Positions 1 to 11,380 of a DNA stretch of 64,000 bases are shown here, piece by piece. Numbering within the stretch: the first letter of the stretch is position 1; each line of letters opens with the position of its first letter. The DNA is from Apteryx mantelli. Taxonomy: Eukaryota; Chordata; Aves; Apterygiformes; Apterygidae. Where the stretch lies: contig NC_089982.1 in the NCBI RefSeq assembly GCF_036417845.1, positions 46,153,684 through 46,217,683 of the forward strand. Reading direction: 5' to 3'. The translations under genes and the position numbers were made by a program. Below the pieces are notes generated by a model that was not told where the DNA came from, ran no database searches, and saw only the letters and a list, made by a program, of their open reading frames with translations.

Positions 1-3000
1 TTTAAAGCCACACTTTCCTGACACATTCCTGCAGGTTACCTGCTGCACTGCTCAGGGGGGTGTTGTGGTGTAATGTAGGGCAGAATCTGGCCCTTAGCTG
101 CTTCTCTTAGTAAAGTCAAATTTATGTGCCATGTGTAAGAGAAGAGGAAAGTTTGCAAATACAGTCAGCGCTGGCTTTGGGATAGGAGCTGGCCCAGCCA
201 TGCTCAAGACTATGAAAGGTGGGAGGGTAAGTCCCTGAGGATGGCCTCTTTCCTGCAAAAGCAACTGCTAAGCAGCTTACCCCTCTGCGAAAACAACATT
301 TGAGGGAGGCAGCAGCTATTATCGGTGCCTTTCCCGAAATGGAGACGAACTTGCAGTCCTGCCTCCAGAGATGGGAACAGAGCTGGACATGAGCTCCCAG
401 GCTGTGCCACCGCAAGGTCTGGCTGCCCCACGCGGCGCGGTCTCAGACAGGACAAGGTGCTCTTGTTTTGCACTAGCAAAATATCCTCCTGGAAAGACTT
501 TCTATCATTGGCATCTGGGTGCTGAGACCTAAAAGAAAAGGAAGCTGGATCTTGTCCGTGAGGTTTTATGTTGTCCCCACTGTTACTATGATAGTTTTCA
601 TATTTTGAATGCATTCCAAGAACATTTTGCATCTTCCTTTTTACTACAGATACTAACAGCTGTTTTAAAAGAAACAGATAAATAGATGAAATCTTGTGCA
701 TTTTCCAAGTATTCGCTTAACTAGAATGACTGCATTGGGAAAAAGCATTTTCTGGACTCAGGCTTGGTTTGTAAATAGCCAAATTATGCAAACATTTGAT
801 TTATGATCCATTGGGTTGTAATTTATTCAGTATCATGGGACCAGACTGCTAGTCTCTAATTCTCATATTCATTATTGATATGCATAGTTATGTACAAATT
901 AAGAGAATTCTCTTAAGAAAATTCTCTGCTCAAAGAGAAATCTGAGACCTGCTTTACACCACTGGTAATATAGAATTCCCTCTGGAAAGTAGAATTTTAC
1001 CATGAATAATTTCTCAGACCTTTGACATCGGCAGATGAAATCCCCACTGATCTCTGCAGGGACAAAATTATGTCCATGTAATTATATTATTGTTAATATA
1101 TTACATATACTATAATCATATACATATTAATATGTATATATTATATAATATGGCCATCTGGTTATAACTGGATCTGAGACCAGAGGTATAGAAGAAATCT
1201 ATTTCATTCCTTATTGAGAACTGAGAGTTCTTTTCTATTTGTTGCCAGAAAGGTTGTTTCTCCTTTGCTTTGCACAACAACTTGTCCAAAATGATGTAGT
1301 CTTTAAATAAAGATTCCAGGAGAGGCATTCATGTCCGCAGTTATTCGCCCAATTAATCTTGATACTTGTTTGTAAGTAATAACAACTGGAAAACTTCACA
1401 TTACATGCTAGATGGAAAATAAGTTAAATAATTCTTGAGCAAACGTTCAGATGTCAGGCAGGATATCCTGTTCATATGGGACCAAATCATTTTGCTCACC
1501 ATTTTTGGGGGGTCTTTACTGAGAAAGAATTTCTGTTTCCTTTAAGACTGAAGAAGTGCTATAGTGGAGAGGTGAAAAGGGGCCTTCGAATGCCAAGAAA
1601 GAGCCAGTGTCCACTGAGAGCAAGTTCAGGTAAGGCTCAAATTCCCTAGCACAGCAGGGTCTGGAAACTGATGGCAATGGGTGAATTTTGGGAAGGGGCG
1701 TGTCACCACTGAAAGTGAACCGTCAGCCAAGGCCACCTCTGGAGCGAGCAGGCGAGGGGATGCCCAAGGCAGGCACTCGGTGGGCTGTCGATAAGCACTG
1801 CCAGGAGGTCAGAGGTTTTGCTCAGGGCCAGCAGATTTTTGGTACTAGAGGACGAGACGGCAGATGAGAATGGGTGCAATACATAAGAGCACCTGTGCAC
1901 GTGCCCAGCGGCGGGCAGGATGGGGTGGTTGCACAGGCACTGGCAGGTGCTGCCCATGGGGCTTCTGCAGCCCAGGGCTGGCTGAAGAGTGGCTTGCAGC
2001 CGCCAGCTCTGTGTTACATCTCCAGAGTTCAAAGCCTGCAGGGGTATCTGGCTTTGAACTCGAGTGAGTTCATCGTGTATGAAAATACATATCACAGGGA
2101 TTACTTTTGTTTGTTTGTTTTTTGCTCAGATACCAGTCCCGGCTGGGACCCTGGAGTATCCTACTGCTGTAGAAGCTGCTGTGAAGCAAGGATTCGTAGT
2201 CGGAAGCTGCTCACTTTAGTGAGGGGCTTAGAACGCGCTGGGGCTTGGGGCAAGGGAAGAGGGAGCTGACCCAGACCTCTGGCGATCAGTGTCGGAAACC
2301 CCATCCTGCCTCTAGGCAAGAAGCTCAAGTCAGGCTGAGGTGGTGCAGCTGGGCATGTCAAATGCATTGGGTGGGGGGAAAAAAAGCAAATCTGAGCTTG
2401 ATTTTGTAGTCCAGCTGTGGGTTGAGGAAGCTCGGGAACCTACCCCTCGGTTTTCTTTTTATATTAGATAGGCACCTGACTAAAAAAATAGGACGCCTCC
2501 ATTCCCCCTTTGTTATCCCTAGACTGCTAAGGCCAGCTTCTGCCCATGTGCTCCCCTTTTGGTACAAGATTTTTATGTTCCTCACTGCAGGAAGGGCCAG
2601 TATGAGCTGAAATCCTGGTGACTATTCTCCCCTGAGCCTGATGGCCTGGATGTTCCTGTGAGATGGTCAGTCCTCCTCGGGCTGCAGGCACACCAGGACC
2701 TGCATCGCCTGTTTCCAAAGCAAGTGCACTGACTGTGACATAATTATAAAAAGCAAACCACCTTCTGGTGGTGTTTTGGAGCTGAACTCACTACTGTCAG
2801 TGGATGATGAGCATGCTTGAGGTGAGGCCAGGGAGCCAAGACCTTCAGGACACCCACATTTCCTCAACGTAGTCAAGAAAGGGTATTAACAGCACAAGTG
2901 TTGTTACCTGTGTTAGGGCTGAGATTCAGCTGTAGACATCTATGATGAAAGTGTCTAAATCTGATTACTCTTTTTGAGTACCTTTATAGATAAAGAGAAA

Positions 3001-3710
3001 GAAGTAAGCACTTTCAGAGAGTGACTAATTTCACCTGAAAGCAGCCATACAAAATGGACCACATGAATTGTACCCTAAGAGGCTCAGCAAGTTTGGAAGG
3101 ACCTTGAATTGATTAGCCTATATAGATATCTATAGTGCAGATAGCTGTCGCTAGGTGAGGCTTCTTCCACAGTAGGTGCCTGTGGTAAGTCAAGTGTTTG
3201 CATAGAGTCCATGCTGTGTTTTTTTTTCCTGGCTCAATGGGCTGAACATAAACGTTGACAATAGCACTGAGCGGCACAGATTCCTGGGGGAGTCGAAGCC
3301 TGAACTTGTTGCTGGAACTGGACAGGCGTGCCTTAACTGTAGACTTTTCCCCATGTAGTAAAACTCCACATGAACATCTGTGATCATCTATAAAGCAATC
3401 CAGTTATTCAATGCAAAACTGAATATAGACTAAAAATACAAGAGTGAACACCTTTCAATAGTAGATATCCTACAAATCCTTTTTTCTCAGCCTTTTCCTT
3501 TCAAGCGTAGACTCCTCAGGACCGATTTGCACAACCATGTGCAGCTAGTTGCACACCTGCTCAGCCCACGCTTTGAGCTGCCGGACAAGGGTCAGTTCTG
3601 GAAACCATTTAGCTCAGTGGCAAAAGCACATTCCTTAGGTGTCTTTAGATCTCCGCTTCAGTGCCTAAAAACCCAGCCCTTTGATCAGGCTTAGGGGCTA
3701 ACCTTTGACT
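1..3710. other. AT-rich intergenic desert, start of window
   Basis: No coding gene was found; all open frames are short and lack family resemblance. It contains an old interspersed-repeat motif ending GGCAGAATCTGGCCC (about 60-97) and another decayed piece near 930-1,080 with TTTACACCACTGG. It also contains an AT dinucleotide-rich stretch (1,080-1,150) and an 18-bp perfect palindrome at 899-916. Nothing else is clear. Confidence 0.6.
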
Positions 3711-3712
3711 AT

Positions 3713-3780
3713 TCCCTCCTTCCCTCCTTCCCTTCCTTTCTCCCTCCCTCTTTCCTTCCTTCCTACTTCCTTCCCTTCCT
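3713..3780. repeat. CCTT/CCCT pyrimidine microsatellite
   Basis: About 68 bases consist almost wholly of TCCC, TTCC and CCTT units on the plus strand, ending before GTCTGCCTGCC. It is an imperfect tetranucleotide repeat. Confidence 0.9.
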
Positions 3781-4329
3781 GTCTGCCTGCCTCTACATAG
3801 CCCCAGTACTTTAAAACAATATCTTTATTGCAGATAAATGCAGAATGGTTCTGGTTCTTTCTGCTTTGCTCCTATGCAGTATCTATGTCTGTCATCCCTT
3901 CTGTGTGACTCCCAGGTTTTTCTCAGCCAAGCAGGATGTCTATGCTCTGTGTTTATGCAGCAACATTGCGATGCAATCTCAATCTTTACAGGCACTTTCC
4001 AGTGAAATAAAGCAAGTGTTAGTACAGTAGTTAATGAAACTACCTTAGAACAACAATGTGTTAAGCAGAGGAACACATGAATATTCTCACTTTTAAACAC
4101 TGGCACCATGAAAGGAAACAGAGAAAACACATACCTAATCCCTGAGAGCCTATTTAGATGATCAATGTAATGTAGGGATGTGGCCACAAATACAGTGTAG
4201 AAGGGAATGGAGGCAAAGGAAAAATAAACACAATATTCTGATTGAATCACATTCAGTATTATGACAGTGCCATTTTTCTCTTTTGAAGAAGTCCATATTG
4301 GGCTGACATTTCTTCCTCATTTCATAGGA

Positions 4330-4520
4330 TGTATTGGCTAAAGCAATGTACTGAGTCTCTGAGTACTCCCCCTGCCCTGCCATTAGTCCAATGAATGACT
4401 ACTTCATTCTCGCTGTGCTGCATTTTCCCTATCTGCAGAATGGGGATAATGAATTTGCCTTGTTTTTAAAAACCTGATAAGAAGCACTATAAAAGCATTA
4501 TGTATTATTCTTTAGATTTA
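4330..4520 (+). repeat. Old MIR-like SINE fragment
   Basis: The order CATTTTCCCTATCTGCAGAA, TGGGGATAAT, GATAAGAAGCACTATAAAAG and TGTATTATTC follows the 3' half and tail of MIR-type CORE-SINEs (CCCCATCTGTAAAATGGGGATAAT, then a GCGCTATATAAG/TATTATT tail). It is highly diverged, so it is ancient. Family assignment is from memory of the consensus. Confidence 0.5.
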
Positions 4521-7500
4521 AAAAAAAGATTCCTTTCAGATTGTAACACCTAATAGAGGTGTATTGTTTCTAGAAGCAACATACATAGCATCTTAGTGAG
4601 ACTAAGCAATAAACATTTATAGCTTTGCTGAAAGCCACAAGTTAGCATGTGCGTGGTGCTTGAGATTTGCCTTTTCACTTATAAAACGTGTTAGCTTCAT
4701 TCAATAATTCAGGAAGTGAATCAAGTACAAAGGCATTAGAGTATAAATTTCATAGAGTGAGTGAAACTGAGGTCATTACCCATATCAAGAATAATCAAGC
4801 CAAAATCCTTGGAACCAAGATTTTTTTCCTGTGTAGAAGCACAGACAAGATAACGAACAAGGATTGATTCCTTAGCCACAGAAGTTCCCTTCCCAGAAGT
4901 TGCACTGACTCAATGAAAATGAAAAGCTGAGTCTTAATTTCCAGCTAGTGTCATGCAGGTAAATATGGAAATAGGCTGATTTGTTCTTACAGCTTCATTA
5001 CGGAGCATGAAATGCAGGCCGACCTACAACCACAAAACAGAGGTTTCACCTCTTATAAAAATACGACCAGGGACAATCAACATAACAGTGGTTAGCAATT
5101 ACTTCACTCTTCGTCTTCAAAGCACTTTTCAAATCTCCACTTTTAGTTCACTTAGTTTTGTGGGATCTTTTTTTTTTTTTTAGGCAAAATCTGTACCCTT
5201 CAGTTAGTTCGTGTCACTCCTACAACACAAAACAACTACAAGTCTCATTTAACTGACCTCTGTGAGTTGGGTTTATGGCTGGTTTGTACTGCCAGAAAAA
5301 TATAAGGCATTCAGACTATATCAGCAAATCTGGACCTTGTAGAGCTTGTTCTGTAGCTCAGGGAGCTTTTATTTATTCAGACGAACCCTGTGCAAGACTC
5401 ACCTGAATTTAAATCTCTGTGTAAATGTAAGGAGTAAAAGTGTTGCTGTGTAAATTGCCACAAATTACGTGTTCATCAGGGTGCATAACTTTGTAACCTC
5501 TGCTGGCTGGAGACTACTGCCAGGGTTGAAAGCACTTAAACAATTGTACTCTTAGTTTAATATTTATACTGTGTATTGAATGCATCTCTCCAGCTCCCAC
5601 CTGCCCTCAGCACGAAGGAGCTGCATGTGTTCTGGTTATTGGGCCCGGCCAAGTGAGGGAAGTCAGCTTCAACTGGAGGTTGGTGGGCTGGAGTATTCCG
5701 GAAACGGCTTAAAGAGAAAATGATTTTTAATGGGAAAAGTGTGATTTTTCCAAGTAATTTGACCCGGGTGGAAACAAAGCTTGTCAGAGGCTGTATTACG
5801 TGAAAATGTTTGTAAAATGATGTCAGTGTGTTAGCACTATTAGTAGACAGTTGAGGCTTTATTCACAAAAAAGGCACATTTTCATTGCGTGCAGTAGATG
5901 CATAAATGAGACTCTCTGTGTGCCAGTGAAATCTGTGAAAATATAGCCCCTCTGTTTTTGGGAAAAATACATTTTTGTGCACACGGGCCAAACGGGTTCA
6001 GTGAATTTTGCAGCTCTCTGAGCACAGGTTACCAAAGGGCATGCAATTTTTGTAAGTGGATGTGACTCTGTGCAAGGAAAGCGGGAGGGGGAAGGAGGCT
6101 TTGGGGTGTGAAGGAGCTTCCCAGGACTCTGCTTTGGCCTCCTGCTCTCTCAGAAGCATAAAACCTGCCGTCGTGGTTCAGGTCAAAGATCCATCTAGCA
6201 CTGCATCCCCTATCCGCTGGAGGGTGTTTGGGGAAATGTGTAAGAAATGAGGAATGTATAAAGCGATCCATTCTCAGACATACTGGCTTGGCTTTGACAG
6301 TCTCCACAGCAACCACATCACACAATCCGCTCCATCAGACGGTTGAAAAAATATGGTTTGTTTGGGTGTTAACAGACCTTCCAGTTCAGTGACATTTTCT
6401 GCTGGAGATAAACTAGCAGATAGTGCAGACAAGCAGTAAATGTGGGATGGGGGAATTTGAGGGATGTTTTGCAGAGCCCGGGAAGCCTGGAGTCAGCCTC
6501 AAGTTTGGAGGCAGGCAGCCAATGTTCAGCAGTATTTTGGTGGTGCTCAGCCACCCGTTTCCATGTGGGTGGGACTGTGTGAGTGCTAAGGAAAGGACTG
6601 GACTCCCAGCGCGGGGCAAGGGCAGGCTCAGGCCACTCGGTCAGCTACCATACTGGTCATTTTTGTCTGTGCTCCTTCTGTCATTTACCTGGAAACAAAC
6701 ATCAAAGGCCCTGTGAAGGGGTTTGACCAGCAAGGCTTTCAGTAGAGCCTTCAGTATTTCTGTACCTGGCCCTTGCTTCTCTCTTTGGGAGCGAGGAATG
6801 TGTACTGCCTGTATCATTTACAACTTGCTGCTGTCACTTTCTGTGGAATAAAATAAACCCTTTTCCCCTCTGCTCCAGCTTTTCTGAAATGAAATGATAT
6901 ATAACGTGCAGGTGGTCTGTGGGATGGTCCCTCGCCAGTGATTTCATTTTCATTGTGTTGCGATATTTTGCTATTGTTGTTTGCACATCTTCAATAGTAA
7001 CATGTTGGGGAAATGGAGATACTCTTACTGGAACAGTCTGAAGCATCTTAGCATTTGGGAATGATTTGGCATTACAGTGCTTAATGTGCTAAAGGTTCAT
7101 TGTACACTTGTGCAAGCACATCCATAAAAGAAGGTAAAATGTACTTCTTCAGCATCATTTTCCATACCTTCCCCTGTGGGTTCCTACACTGTACTTCTCA
7201 CTAGCGTCCGAAGCCTAATGCAGTAGTGCATTAAGTGATGTGACTAACATCTGTCATGTGTTGTGCTCTGAAGGAAAGTGTGTGCAGCAGATTTAAATCC
7301 CTCTTTAGGCCTAATGCACATGTATTTCATTTAAAAGTCTGATGAAAAACGAGAAATAAATCAACATGGTCTTACCCTCACTGTTTAATTAGTTCTTATT
7401 GTATTCATAGCCCATTCTCACTTCATCATTCATAACTGTCAGTTCACTTTTTTTTCCTCCTTGTTTAATTAAAATTATTTAAGACAAATCAGAGCTAGGC

Positions 7501-9030
7501 GAGGGTGCTTGACTTCAAGGCTTGGGGACCAAATGCTTTCTTTCTGCATAGGTCAAGTACAGTATAGGCAGCTGCAATGAAAGCTGATCCCTGCAAATCT
7601 GCCACAAGATGTGATTAAGGGAAAAGACTACGTAAAACCATCCCCTCCTTAATTTGTTGCTTCATTTCTCCAGCCCAGTTTCCTCTCCCCTCCCTCATCT
7701 CCCTGGTGCCTGTTGATACCTAACTTGAATGCAGCAGGGATATGAAGGTGAGCCTCAACCCCTCAGCTCTCTGTTACCCTCAGTTCTCCCTGAAAGAGGA
7801 TGCAAAGTGAAGCTGAAGTCAAACAGAGACCTTTACAGCAACCTCTTGGTGGGAACAATAAGCCTGCTGGAGGCCCCTGACAAAAGCCAAATTGCTATGT
7901 TTGTGTGTCTGGGAATATTGACCTGCAGCTCGGCAGTCACGAAGGCCAGAGGTCTTCCTGAGAGACCCTCTCTTCCCTGGAAGGAAGACACTGAAGATGG
8001 TCGTGATGGTTGCTCCTTAGCCCCAGAAGCCAGCTCAGCTTTGCTTGTTTGCTTTGCACGTCAGGCGCTTTGGAAGACCATGTCAACAATACCCAGATGA
8101 GACTTCTGCCTCTTTCATTAGAAGCAGCTGGTGCAGCCGCCTGGCTCACGCTGTGCCACGGGGAGCTTGTGCCTCGGAGCTTAGGGTGGCAACGGGGACT
8201 GAACGGGACAGCTAGGGACAAGGAAGCAGTAATGCCAGTGGCAGATCCTGGTGCTGGGGCCCTTTTGTGTGCACTTGGGCACTAGAAAATGCTTCCAGGT
8301 AGAGCAGCCCTGCAAAAGGTTTTCAGTCCTTGACAATGCAATGAAAAGCTGCGACTACACGCTGTTGGGGACGGAGAGGGCAGCCCAGCTTGTGCGGGAG
8401 CCCAGCTCGCTGCCCCCTTCCATTCCCCCTGTTCTCCCTCTCTGCAGGGGCACCATAATAACAGGATTAGCTGTACGTAGGGTAAGGGCAAGGAGAGGGC
8501 AAGGTCTTGCATGGGTGCTGGGGGGAAGAGAGGATGAGGAAACAAAATGCAAAACCCAACATGTGAGAGGTAAAACCGTTCCAAAGCCAACACCAGCATT
8601 GCGTGTAGCTCGCTCTCAGGGAGCAGCTTACTCTGCTAGTTTGCTACTCATTTCCAGATACAGTTGACTGACCAGCAAAATTGCCTGTTATACCGCATTT
8701 CTCTGTGGTGTTGCAGCAGCTGAGGAAAACATTTAATCTCAACATCTGGTGGAAACCATTCTTAGTGAGGAATCCTTAACTGCTTCAGTTTTCTCCTTGC
8801 TAAAATCTAAATGTGACTGTTCAGGTGACACTGTCAGCATTTGTCTTGAGGGAAAAGAGCTTTAGGGATTTACTGACAGAGGAAGGGCTTGGAGGATGCT
8901 GGGGCCACCAGGATTTAGTTATTTGCTATAGATTTTAATTGCACTGATCTTAAGGAGAGTTTAGCACATTTCTTTGACTTTAAAAATCAATGAAACTGTG
9001 ATCATTCTAAAGAGCTAAACTTAGGCATTA
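4520..9030. other. AT-rich intergenic desert
   Basis: No gene recognised. A short plus-strand fragment at about 6,175-6,215 (TCAGGTCAAAGATCCATCTA) resembles the 3' region of old CR1-type LINEs. A poly-T run lies at 5,168-5,181. An open frame at 7,729-8,100 shows no domain or conservation signal and is not called. Confidence 0.5.
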
Positions 9031-9240
9031 GCTGACATGTATTTTACAGTGAATGTTTTTGTGCCTTTTGCACTGGCATAATTGGGCCACTGTTTGGGTG
9101 CATATTCCTCTTCAGGAAGGACACATAAGCATGTGTTTAAGACCTATGAAATTACCAGCCTTTTTTGCTTTCCCTAAATCAACAGGACTTAAGCATGTGC
9201 TTAAAGTGCTTTTTCCGAACCAGGGCCTTAAAGAGCTGAG
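9030..9240. repeat. Ancient amniote interspersed repeat (family unassigned)
   Basis: AAGCATGTGTTTAAGACCTAT and TTAAGCATGTGCTTAAAGTG form imperfect internal copies, followed by CCGAACCAGGGCC. This direct-repeat pattern with a GGGCC end recurs in sauropsid genomes as a decayed transposon segment. I do not assign a named family. Confidence 0.45.
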
Positions 9241-9803
9241 TTAGCTTATCTACCTTCCTCTTTAAAAGATGGATGTGGAAAATTTCCCAGATTATACATC
9301 TGCTCTTCTAATTTACATCGCGGAGGGTAAGGCTGAGTACAGAGGGAACAAAAAAAAGGGGAAAGAAAAGTAAAAACAATCGTCTGAGCTGGCAGCCTGG
9401 CAAAAAGAAAGCGAAACAGCTGCGTGCCAGATTCAGAGGGCTGCTCTCTGTGTGCACCACTGCGGGGCCATCTGCACGCCAGGCTTGCACCAGGTGCTTT
9501 ATTTAGAATAGAAGGAGACAGCGAGCCTGCAGAGAGAAAGAAAACATGCTTACAGTCAAGAGGTGTCTTATTTTTTAGCCTCCTCTTGCCATTTTGTCTC
9601 CATCTGATACGTTCCTTGCCTCTTTTCTGCAGGCCGTTGCAATGGTGCCAGTGAGGAAAGAAATGATGGTTTTTAAGGAGGCTTCTGGCCCGATTTTGGC
9701 TTTTGTATCCAGCATGGCATATTGCCAGAGCAGGGGAACGCAAAGGAGAGGTGCCAGTTCCAGCAAATTGAAGATGTGGCACGTGGAGGCCACAGGCCAG
9801 GGC

Positions 9804-9829
9804 AAATAAATAAATAAATAAATAAATAA
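9804..9829. repeat. (AAAT)n microsatellite
   Basis: About six and a half AAAT units in perfect tandem, immediately after GGGC. Confidence 0.9.
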
Positions 9830-11214
9830 TTTTTCTGCTGCAAAAAACAGTGTTTTTGGAAAAGTGACACTACAGACAGCACCTGCCTGAGCTTGCCAGT
9901 GTGGGGTAGCACAGTTCGGTCATTGGGAGGATTACCGTACGCAGTTCAGCCCCTGTGGTTATGCGTGGGCCACCCACAGACCACGCTTTGGGCCCCCAGG
10001 CCAAGGGGTTTCAGTCAGTGGCACCCATGCCACCTCCACAGGCAGGTGAGCTGGTCCCTGCTCCAGCTGAGACCAGCACCCACACCAGCACGTGGCTCAC
10101 AAGCAAGGCTAGCTCCAGCCTCTAAAAAACAAGGTAGTATAGACACACATTCACTCGTCCAGCTTTCATCCTGGCATGCTTCTTCTCCCAGACAGTTCCA
10201 GTGAACGCTTTCCTGTTTTACTCTCTCTATATGGTCCACCTCCATGCCTGAAATGATTTCTGTCATTGCAATGAGCATTTGGTTAGTCTTTCACTGGGGG
10301 AATGATAAAATAAAGCAGTGGGCATGATTTCCTTGAAATACCAATTATGTTGTGGACAGTCTGGGTTCATTGCAGGCCTACTGGGGTGAAATTTGGTGGT
10401 ATGTGCAGGATTGACAGTCTTATGACTCCTCTGGCCTTAAACCTGGGGAATTTATGAGTCTTATCTTGGCCATTAGACCAGCCTTCTCTTCTTTTACTTG
10501 TTCTTTACTTCCTCCCTTATAGCTTTAAAACTTTATCTGGACCTAGGCTGTTCTTTACATCACAAACTCTCTCTTTGATTTGAAATATGGAAGGGAAGTT
10601 ATTTAAAAATAGGCTCCATCATAGACAGCGTTCTGGTAATTAGGCACGGAGCTAGACCTCGTAAGTACATCTGTGGCTCTGAGGGAGGTCAGTATGGTTT
10701 AGTTTTTGAGGAAGAGAAGAAAATCAAGCTGTTTTACCATTTGACTGGTGAAAGCCAGATAGACTCTTTGTATGAATTGCTTTATATTGTTGTGTTGCTT
10801 TGTTATTTTATTCAGCTTTCCATTTACTCTGACAACATCACAGTTAAAAAATGATCTCCGTGTGAAGGCGCTCCATGCCGACAGGGTTAGCGGCAGGCTG
10901 GCGTGCTGTGACTGCCACTTGCAGCACCCGAAGAGCGACAGGAGCATCGCTCTGAAGAGGGCTGTCGATTTGAAGCTGTGCTCAAACTCCCAGACTGATC
11001 TCTTGTTAAATACCAGTTAGCTGATAATCTCTCATTGCTATTTTTCACTCAAGCTGATGATGTTCTGGGGCTGACTTCTCAGTGAGGTATAAATCACTAA
11101 AATCAATGGACGTTTCTCTGTTCTTTGCATCTGCGGTAGCAATGGGCTGCAGAGTCGTCAGCAATTTCACATTATAGCGCTTTACACCTCGCACAGGTCA
11201 CCTGGGAGGATACT

Positions 11215-11380
11215 GGTCTGTGACAAGCTTTGCCACTAACCTGCAATGTGACCGGGCAAATCAACTCATCTCCTATGACTCCTTTTCCCACCTGTAATAT
11301 AAACCTTAGCACTTTGCAATCAAAGACTGAAAAGCTCCATAAAAGAGACATAGATTATTATTACTTTGCACATGGCACAA
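11215..11380 (+). repeat. MIR-like CORE-SINE fragment
   Basis: TTTGCCACTAACCTGCAATG, TGACCGGGCAAATCAACTCA, CTCCTTTTCCCACCTGTAAT and ATTATTATTAC appear in that order. They match the MIR pattern of 'tgtgaccttgggcaa-tcact', 'ttccccatctgtaaaat' and a TATTATT tail. This is the best preserved SINE remnant in the window. It is heavily mutated, consistent with an ancestral amniote insertion. Confidence 0.6.

Noticed and set aside
7729-8100. 123-codon plus-strand open frame
   Set aside because: No family resemblance, promoter, splice or codon-bias signal, and it sits in a desert with decayed repeats. Chance open frame.
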